A stretch of 64,000 bases of DNA from Pseudorasbora parva (lineage: Eukaryota; Chordata; Actinopteri; Cypriniformes; Gobionidae): assembly GCF_024679245.1 (NCBI RefSeq), contig NC_090172.1, positions 46,133,554 through 46,197,553 of the forward strand, given 5' to 3'. How positions within the stretch are numbered: the first letter of the stretch is position 1; each line of letters starts with the position of its first letter. Below, in pieces: positions 40,201 to 64,000 of the stretch. The notes below the pieces were generated by a model. It ran no database searches. It was not told the DNA's origin and saw only the letters and a list, made by a program, of their open reading frames with translations. The translations under genes and the position numbers were made by a program.

Positions 40201-43200
40201 TGTTGACATCCGTAGAGGAGAATTGTGTGGGTGACGGAAGAGAGGATGACACAACGGAGGAGAGGTGAGAGGGAGAAAGAGAACGCAGGTTTTGTCTGAA
40301 ACTAACTGGTAGAGGAAGTGGAAGTGTACGAGTAGTAAGATGTAGATTAAATGTGATGAAGTAATGATCAGAGAAGTGTAAGGGTTTGACCGAAGTGTTT
40401 TCTGTAGTGCAGTTGCGTATGTAGACGAGGTCAAGTTGGTTGCCAGATTTGTGTGTGTGTGAGGTAGTAAGGAGTTTGAGATCGAATGAGGATAGAAGGG
40501 AGTGAAAATCTGTAGCGTACGGTTTGTCCAGGTGGATGTTGAAATCACCAAGGATTACAAGTGGGCTGCCATCCTCAGGGAATGAGGATAGCAGCACATC
40601 TAGTTCCTCAACAAAGGTGCCCAATTGACCTGGAGGGCGGTAAATGACTACAAGATGGATTTTACCAGGAGCTGTAACTGTAATAGCATGGTCTTCAAAT
40701 GAGTTCTTATTACAGAGAGAGGTGCGGGTTGAGTATTTCCAATTGTTTGTGATAAGAAAACCTGTGCCTCCACCTCTGCCAGTGTGGCGAGGGGTGTGTG
40801 AGAAAGAGAAATTATTAGAGAGAGCAGCAGGGGTTGCTGAGTCTTCTGGACGGATTCAGGTCTCAGTCAAGGCCAAGATATTCAGATTGGATTGAGTGGC
40901 AAAGGCTGGAATGAAGTCAGTTTTGTTTACAGCTGACTGACAATTCCATAGACCCAGAGAAAAGGAGGGAGGAATATTAGTAGAGGAAGGAATAGGACGC
41001 AGATTAGCGGTGTTGCGCTGCCGTCTGCGTCTGATAGTGGAGCGTGGGTTAGAGATAGTGGATATGTATTGAAAGCACATTGTGAGATTAGAGAGAAGGA
41101 GAAAGAGGGTAGAGAAATAAATACTTAAGTGCGTTCTCTGTGTTTGTTCTACAGTGAAGTCGATCGTAGGTAGAGTCGAAAAAAGATGTCTTTACACTTG
41201 CCGTTCTTCACAAGAGGGCTGAAGCGCTGACGCGCTTATTAAATACACACTGATCACTACTTGAGTGTAAACAGCTGTGGACGCTTTTATAATTATCCCA
41301 AAGATTAATCAGCACAACAGGCTGCCAATGACTCAAATCAAAACCAAACTATGACTCACTACCTGTGCTAAAAGCCACCAATTATTATTTGATAACGGCT
41401 GACAATTGTGTACAGCGCGCTTCAAACTGCCACGGTTAAAGTGCAATTGTAAATAGCTCACGGAATAAAGTTATGAATAGAAAAAATAAGTGCAAGATCG
41501 AAATGTATCTTTCTTCTAGTAATTAATACACTAAGCAATACAGCAAATACAGAGTATTTCGGAAACACTTACTTGCGATTCGAGCTCCTTCACTGACCGA
41601 CCCGCATCATGCAGTTCCTGCAAATTTTTCAGCTGCACATCCATGATATGAATCTCCCGTTCCACCACATTCCAAAGGTGCTCTTGCATTGAAATCTCGT
41701 GACTGTGGAGGCCATTTGAGTACAGTGAACTCATTTTCATGTTCAAGAAATCAGTAAACTCAGAATCTTTGTGACCAAGCACATTATCCTGCTGGAAGTA
41801 GCCATCAGAAGATGGGTACACTGTGGTCACAAAGGGCTGGACATAATCAGCAACATTACTTAAGTAGACTTTGGTGTTTACAATGGTTAATTAGTACCAC
41901 AGGCCCCAAAGTGTGCCAAGAAAATGTCCCCCACACCACTACACCCCCAACATCTGCCTCAACCATTGATACAAGGCAGGATGGATCCATGCTTTCATGA
42001 TGCTTACGACACATTCTGACCCTACCATCTGAATGTCGCAGCAGACTTTGAGACTTATCAGACTAGGCAATATTTTTCCAATCTTCTATATTTCAATTTT
42101 GGTGAGCCAGTGGAAATTGTAGCCTGTTTTCTGTTATTGGCTGACAGGAGTGGCACCTGGTGTGGTCTTCTGCTGCTGCCCATCTACTTCAGGGTTCGAT
42201 GTTTGGTGTGTTCAGAGATGCTCTTTTGCACACCTTGGTTGTAATAAGTTGTTATTTGAGTTACTGTTGCCTTTCTGTCAGCTCAGAACCAGTCTGGCCA
42301 TTTTCATCTGACTTCTGGCATCGGCAAAGGCATTTTTTCCCACAGAACTGCCATTTACAGGATACTTTTTTATTTTTCGGACCATTCTCTGTAAATCCTA
42401 GAGATTTTGTGCATTAAAAAATCCCAGTAAATCAGAATTTTCTGTAATACTCAGAAACCCGGCTACATAGCCCATCTAGCACCAACAGCCATGCCAATTT
42501 TGTAGTTATAACATGCTCTGCTATTAAATTATTTTGTGATTATTTTTCAGCTGGAGAAGATCTATGATCCAACTAATGAAGAGGACGACATGGTTGAAAT
42601 GGAAGAGGAGAGGCTGCGAATGAGAGAACATGTCATGAACGAGGTTAAATCATGATTATAAATATTGGATTAGTTCTATTTGCATAACCTGACAACTTAA
42701 GGAAAATTGAAAAAAAAAAGTTTTTAAATCTGCAATCATCTGGCCTTTACAGGTTGACACCAATAAAGACAGACTAGTGTCCTTAGACGAGTTCCTGGTT
42801 GCTACAAGGAAAAAAGAGTTCCTTGAACCAGACAGCTGGGAAGTGAGTGTGACACAATACAATACATTATTAGACCACTGATCAATATCCTCTATTTCAT
42901 GCATTCAGTAAAAAAATAAAAAAAATAATTGTGTTAAGTTTGTCTCAGTTTTAAAGTACAGTCTTGGTCAGAATTACAGGCACCCTTGTTAAATATGATC
43001 AAAGAAGCCTCTAAAAATAATTTTGCATTGCTAATCCTTTTGACCTTTTTTTAAAAAAATCTAACCTTTCGTAGAAGTAAAACAATTGAAAATGGAGGGA
43101 AAATCTCATTATAAAATAAATGATCAATTATTGTGATGTTTTTTTAATTTATTTTTTATTACACATCAAAAGGATTAAAAAAATGCAGATTTATATTCAC

Positions 43201-45203
43201 AGCCGCCTTTGATTATATTTACCAAGGGTGGCAATAATTTTGATCATGAGAATCTGCGTGTGTGTGTGCGTCTTAAACAATGGCATTTAACCTTCAAGTT
43301 TTCCAAGTAATAATTATTGGGTATAACTTATTGGATGACCTCAGACTCTAGAACAGAACCAGGCATATACTGATGAAGAGATGCGAGAGTTTGAGGAGCA
43401 TTTGGTCAGGCAGGAGGAAGACTTAAACCAGAAAGCAGCTGACCTTCATAAGCAGAGAGAGGATCTAGAGAGACAGCAGGAGCAACTCAATGCTCAGAAA
43501 ATAGAATTGCAGCAGGTAACACAACTGATTTGTCTTGTACCTACTCATTTAATGAAAAAAAAAAAATCATTATAAAAAGTGAATGAAAACATATTTTGTC
43601 TTTTTTTTTATCAGGCTGTGGAGCATATGGAACGGTTGAAAACACAGAAGGTACCGTCTCCACCTGAGATGCATTGTAAGTACTTCTTTAATTTGTAAAC
43701 TGCAAACAGTATATAACCAGATACATATAAAGGTTGCATTGGATAACTATTGTTACATTAGGTCCTGAATGTGATATAACCTGACATGTTTTTCTAGTTT
43801 TACATTATTTTGGAGAAGGTTAAAAAAACATTATATAGGTAATTCTATTCAGTGGGTTATAACATGGTTTCCAATTTTGAGTTTGTTTGACACCAGAGTT
43901 CGGTTTCATTGCTTCTCTATCCGTCATTGTATTTAACCTGCCAATAGCACACCAGATGGATAAGCCAGTCTGTGATTGGTTCTCGAAAAAGTGTAACGGA
44001 AGCAGTAGAAATGAATGTACAGGTTTCCAGACTGAGTGGCAAGGCGAAATCAAGTTGCCAGCAGATCAGGCTGGGTTTACCCAGTCTAGGTCTGGGCTAC
44101 TGTTCATGTGAACCCCAGTGCGGTTACCTGCTGATATGAACCTGAAAGGGGACCTCTATTGATGACATATGTTTAAAAAAAAAGTGTTTGTGTGTGTTCT
44201 CGCTCACTTCCCTGACAAGCGTGACTGACGCACTCCAAACAGAGAATGTGTATCTAAATTCGTCTGGGCTCCATATTTGCAGTACATTCGCACAGTACAA
44301 GATCCGTTATGTGCTGATGCTGAAACAAAATCAAAAGGTTCAAAGAACAAAATATAGTTGTAATCCATTTATTCCAATTTTAGAGCATAGACCTGAAGTA
44401 AAAGGAAACTTAATATATTTTGTTTATGAAAAATGCACAAAAATACTATTTACATTTTTTATATGAAATAAATAATTTCTAAAACATGTTTTACTCTGTG
44501 CAAAAATCAAAGCCTGAAATCTAAAGTTGTTTCAAATTTAAGGCTGATATTCTGAAAAAGAGCTTTCAGTAAGATTTTTTTTGGGCGCAGTACCAAAAGT
44601 TCCCACAAGATGAAATTAGCTTCCCATTAATTCCCAATGCTGTAATTGTTGACTGCGAGGAGTACTTGTGAATATATTTTTTCCAGGCCCATTTAACATT
44701 TCCAAATCATGTTTGTGTGTGTTTGTTCACATAGCTTTACCAAGTTCTGTACCATCTGTAAAATTAAGTTAAAAAAATTTAATAAAAAATAAAAACATAA
44801 AATGACCGAAGAACACCAGAGGGTTAAAGTAACATTGGCAAATATTTATATTTCTAATTTGAAATGAGTTATTTTAAGAGCAACAATTTAAATGCAACAT
44901 TATTTTAAAAGTAACATTCTTGGCAATGCTACAACAGTTTCTAAATCTCTCATAACAGTGGAGGGAAATGCTGTTCCTGAGTCAGTAGGACATGACCAGC
45001 CTCCTGTGCCCCCTGAGCATCAGCCTTTGCCCCCGGGACACCATGATATCCCTCCAGAACAACAACATGTACCCCAGAATCAACAGAATCTAGGACAGGA
45101 ACACCAAAATATACCCCATGAAAACCAGCCACTGCCTCCAGGACACAACAGCCCACCACAAGATTCTCCAAAGATGCCCATCGACCACAACAATGTGCCA
45201 TAG
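34213..45203 (+). CDS. nucb2: Nucleobindin 2 / nesfatin-1 precursor, 12 coding exons, 493 aa
   Basis: Exons: 34,213-34,353; 34,565-34,672; 34,752-34,884; 36,641-36,744; 37,242-37,427; 37,511-37,601; 37,692-37,750; 42,551-42,643; 42,753-42,842; 43,345-43,515; 43,615-43,675; 44,959-45,203. All are GT/AG and sum to 1,482 nt in frame. Residues 1-23 are a signal peptide and mature sequence starts [10 protein letters not shown]. Residues 24-105 are an 82-residue nesfatin-1 followed by Lys106-Arg107. Then come a charged helical region, EF-hand loops ([12 protein letters not shown] at about 255; [12 protein letters not shown] at about 307) and a leucine-zipper-like coiled coil at about 340-410. The Pro/Gln/His-rich tail (about 412-493) makes it longer than the 420-residue human protein. 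It is a secretory-pathway calcium binder and precursor of the feeding-related peptide nesfatin-1. Exon 8's donor (GAG|GTTAAA, exon 42,551-42,643) is weak. Paralogue (a or b) is not determined. Confidence 0.97.
35344..35925. mobile_element. Non-autonomous DNA transposon in nucb2 intron
   Basis: Inverted ends GAGCCCCTTTCACACTGC on the left and GCAGTGTGAAAGGGGCTTT on the right enclose about 580 bp of CpG-rich DNA with repeated CCGGG motifs. Apparent frames of up to 139 codons show no recognisable domain. Such ends are common among fish MITEs (recalled, not searched). Confidence 0.75.
37804..38602. mobile_element. TTAA-flanked MITE in nucb2 intron 8
   Basis: Left end TTAAAGGAGTACTTCAGCG and right end CGCTGAAGTAACCCTTTAA are imperfect inverted repeats with TTAA at both outer edges. 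There is no transposase frame. The termini (TTAA then AGG) recur in other elements of this window. Confidence 0.7.
38718..41170 (-). mobile_element. L2-like LINE with a large internal deletion, nucb2 intron 8
   Basis: Reads on the minus strand. A 5' leader ends near 41,080, then an endonuclease-type domain follows ([41 protein letters not shown]) over about 40,980-40,330, and the start of reverse transcriptase ([35 protein letters not shown]) to about 39,330. The catalytic half of RT is missing. After about 150 bp of unrelated AT-rich DNA (about 39,175-39,330) the C-terminal part resumes ([17 protein letters not shown]) and ends with the 3' tail TTTGGATAAAAGCGTCTGCT at about 38,735-38,757. 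Stops and shifts are present throughout. Confidence 0.85.
41570..42420 (-). pseudogene. Degenerate Tc1-like transposon remnant C
   Basis: Minus-strand transposase fragments: [15 protein letters not shown] with the second catalytic Asp near 41,785-41,830, and the tract [10 protein letters not shown] near 41,665. Upstream N-terminal and first-Asp regions are strongly decayed. It lies beside the LINE in nucb2 intron 8 and is a lineage different from remnants A and B. Confidence 0.75.
42955..43260. repeat. Probable Tc1-derived MITE in nucb2 intron 10
   Basis: The block starts ACAGTCTTGGTCAGAATTAC and has a partly mirrored second half. The wording resembles internally deleted fish Tc1 elements. 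No transposase remains. Boundaries are approximate. Confidence 0.45.
43700..44940. other. nucb2 intron 12
   Basis: No additional exon seen. A patch at about 43,885-44,115 (GCAGATCAGGCTGGG, CCAGTCTAGG) looks like a fragment of the element family at 20,878-21,345. Confidence 0.4.
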
Positions 45204-45643
45204 AGCCGTCATTTGGTTTTGTGGAGAAACGTACCTAGCACCAGGCTCACAGAGACTTCAACAAACAGTACCTCCTGTCCAGTACTAGTCAATGATTATT
45301 TGCGTTCATGTGTGCTATGGTTTTAATTAGTATGAAAGTGGCTGGTTACATAACTTTTAATGCAGACTTTGCTGTTTGGTATAAGTGTGTTTGATTTTGG
45401 TTTTACTATTGAATGTCTTTTTCATACGTTGTGGATATATTATTTTCCAACACTGTGGATTGGATGTCTGTGTATACGCTTTTGTTTTGCACATTTAGTT
45501 TTCTGGAATTTTAATGGCCATGAAAAGCTACTTAAAACCTAGTTGTGTGGTATCAGAATATTGTTGAATTGTACTGGAAGTTTTTAATTGATTAGGGCTA
45601 CTCTGAATTTTAAGTGGGAACTTTTAGAGTTAAGTCAGACATC

Positions 45644-45649
45644 AATAAA
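45644..45649 (+). terminator. nucb2 polyadenylation signal
   Basis: AATAAA follows a roughly 440-bp 3' UTR after the nucb2 stop at 45,201-45,203. The caprin1 distal signal, on the other strand, is less than 500 bp away. Confidence 0.8.
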
Positions 45650-46111
45650 AATCTATTTGGAAAAAAAGAAAAATATTTTTTTAATAAACAACAAAAATTT
45701 ACTTTATCGAAACGAACAGTGCAGGTTCAGTATAAATTAGGAATTTGATTTTGGTATCAGAAATGAAGGTACCAGTGAGGCACGTTTAACAAATTATTAA
45801 TTATGTTAAATCTTGCCAATTATTTGCTCTGTAAATGTGTTTAAATAATGATTTTTACATTTTTGGGGGGTTTATGGCATAACATTGGATATAACTACAC
45901 AGAAAAGGATTAGGATGCACATCTGTCCATACTATTATTGACCCATCAAAAACCATTTGTAATATCAATCCAGCACTAATAATCAACAAATTGGCTGATT
46001 TTAAGATATTAAATGCATTTTAATTGTATTATGGCTTCAAAGAAGATTCTATCTGTTCTTTCTTCATATAGAATGCGTGAAGAATAACTTCAACTTGTCC
46101 TTCAAAAATCA

Positions 46112-46117
46112 TTTATT
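46112..46117 (-). terminator. caprin1 distal polyadenylation signal
   Basis: AATAAA on the minus strand, about 570 bp after the caprin1 stop codon. It is the nearest canonical signal for the full-length transcript. Confidence 0.65.
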
Positions 46118-46683
46118 TGTTAGCATTAATTCTAATCAACAGTAATAGGAAGAAATACAATGAAGCAGTCATTCAGCCACATACAGTACAATGCATTACC
46201 TGTAAACCATTTGGCTGAGCCAAAAAAAGAGAAAATAACATGATACAATACAGTACGTACAAGTAAATTCTTCACATTCACTTAACAGTTCGTTTGGCCA
46301 AAAACGAAGTGCCTTTGGTATACGGTGTACTTCACATTCAAAATCTAGTGGCTGTTCCCAGCTACCAAGTCATTATTCCACCAAGATCAATTAAAATCCA
46401 GACACCCATAATCAAAGGCACGTGTTCTGTCTCAAATCTGTAAAGGTTGTGCAATAGCATATGATTGAGAGAAAGCTTTGAGAGCTCTGAGCAATTACAG
46501 TGCTAAGAGTGCTATAGTCTCATTGATACTGTATTTTCCCAAAACCATTGTTTGTGTCCTTACTTGCTAAGATGCAGTCATCTAACTACATGGTCTGGAG
46601 TGGCACGGCTCGAGTTTGATAGTCCACATGGGTGGAGGGGATAAAAGGGTGGAACAGGGCTGATAATGGCTAAAGGACTGGGT

Positions 46684-62324
<15,641 letters not shown>

Positions 62325-63012
62325 CTGTAAAGATAAAGTCGACTATGTTATGTAATTTATCAGATGCCAAAGAATTAACTTCATTTTTTTTTAAAGCGCA
62401 TGTAATGTAATAAAATTTGATCTAAACATATTCAATGATATAATTACACCGGTCTAAATGAAACAAGATTCTGCTCATTTAAAACTTAAAATATAAGCCT
62501 GGTCATTTTTGGTCAAGAAAGCAAACAAAGGTCTATCCGCTATCCCAGTTGAAGACACCGAACCCCCCACTTGTCTGGGATGAACCCCCAATTTTCCAAA
62601 TCCATCAATTCTTATATAAACAAACCCCCACTTATCCAAGACAACGCAGAAGGAGAGCATAATTTGTTTTGCAGCACTTATATAATTATTCGGCGTGATC
62701 CTAAAACGCTTTTAGGTCTAAAAGACTCAATCTTTCTTTTTGGCCGGATGGTCAGACTAACCGCACACACCTTCAGCTCTATTAGCTACGTTACACGTAT
62801 TAACACGCAACAGAATGACTGAGCAATCAGACGTCATATAACACACAGATGTAAACATATACACACAAAAGTGCTGTTGGAGAATTAAACTTTAATCGCG
62901 TGCTATTAGATTCTCTGACTTAGCGGATTGTGAGCGTTAGCCGCTAGCTTGAGCTGGTCATCGCTTTCGTGGATGCAGAACATGGGTAATTCTTATAATC
63001 GTGGCGTCTTAC

Positions 63013-63190
63013 CTTTACTTTCAATGGTTTGAAAGATATATGTGTATAGCGCAGTTGGATCAAAGTGTTTTAGATGTTATTTTCTATAAGTACAACAGAC
63101 GCTCCCCGGCAACTCCAGCAGCTCCGCGAGTTTCGTCTTAACAATGCAGAAGCGCTGAAGGACCCGTATAGGTGTCTCTGTCTGTGCCTG
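63013..63190 (-). promoter_or_regulatory. Probable caprin1 5' non-coding exon and promoter
   Basis: A strong donor on the minus strand (AAAG|GTAAGA, exon end 63,013) lies about 690 bp upstream of the acceptor that directly precedes the caprin1 ATG. The segment above it (63,090-63,190) has CpG-containing GC-rich words. The transcription start is not determined. Confidence 0.6.
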
Positions 63191-63262
63191 AACTCATAGC
63201 CAAAAGAAGGAATCATTTAGAAACAATCCCTGATTTATAAACAAGCATTCTTTTTTTAAAAT

Positions 63263-63528
<266 letters not shown>

Positions 63529-63741
63529 ATATTAGAAAATACAAATTGTAAGTCGTCACCATTTATACAACGCTTTATGAAATAATAAATGGTTTAGAGC
63601 AGCTTTAGTGATAAATAGGAAGATGGTGCAAGCAGAATCAAATTATGTTGATAAACAGCTCTAAAAAAGAAAGACGATATTGTAATTTTCAACTTAAGTC
63701 AGTTCTTTTTTTTCAGTTTAGTTCAGTAACTGTTTAAAGTT

Positions 63742-63950
<209 letters not shown>

Positions 63951-64000
63951 TTCCATAAGAAAATAGCGTGATATAGCGTGAAATGAGTTCAATTCAGCTA

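Overview
This is nuclear DNA of a teleost fish, most likely a cyprinid (carp, barbel or zebrafish relative). The evidence is spliced vertebrate genes with GT/AG introns, dense Tc1-type, TTAA-type and hAT-type DNA transposons, L2-like LINE debris and long di- and tetranucleotide arrays. Species assignment is inference. I read four host genes exon by exon, and three of them (plekha7, rps13, nucb2) are also neighbours in human 11p15.

Layout. About 1-19.8 kb contains no host exon that I can find. It probably lies in intron 2 of plekha7, whose first two coding exons sit at 19,800-20,066 on the minus strand. This stretch holds a 7.9 kb Gypsy-type LTR retrotransposon (1,065-8,943, minus strand, 705-bp LTRs with no difference found by eye, PNMA-like gag, broken pol) and a nearly intact Tc1 transposon (11,078-12,704) flanked by TA. 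From 20.1 to 30.0 kb is intergenic DNA with Tc1 remnants. rps13 (30,054-31,882, minus, 6 exons, 151 aa) is complete. nucb2 (34,213-45,203, plus, 12 coding exons, 493 aa) is complete and encodes an exactly 82-residue nesfatin-1 segment ending before Lys-Arg. Its intron 8 carries an internally deleted L2-like LINE and another Tc1 remnant. caprin1 (46,684-62,324, minus, 18 coding exons, 681 aa) is complete, converges tail to tail on nucb2, and appears to have a second, read-through 3' end. Its introns host many non-autonomous transposons. The window ends in two opposed tetranucleotide arrays upstream of the caprin1 5' end.

How the genes work: Plekha7 is an adherens-junction scaffold, Rps13 a 40S ribosomal protein, Nucb2 a secreted or Golgi calcium-binding precursor of nesfatin-1, and Caprin1 a cytoplasmic RNA-binding partner of G3BP in stress granules. 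They share no pathway; their proximity is inherited gene order.

The most unusual signal is in the LTR element. At the gag/pol junction, on its coding strand, a canonical UUUAAAC slippery heptamer lies in the correct phase and directly precedes the gag stop. Seven bases after the heptamer comes a 9-bp stem. The element looks freshly inserted by its LTRs, yet its coding region has three one-base frame breaks and one nonsense codon.
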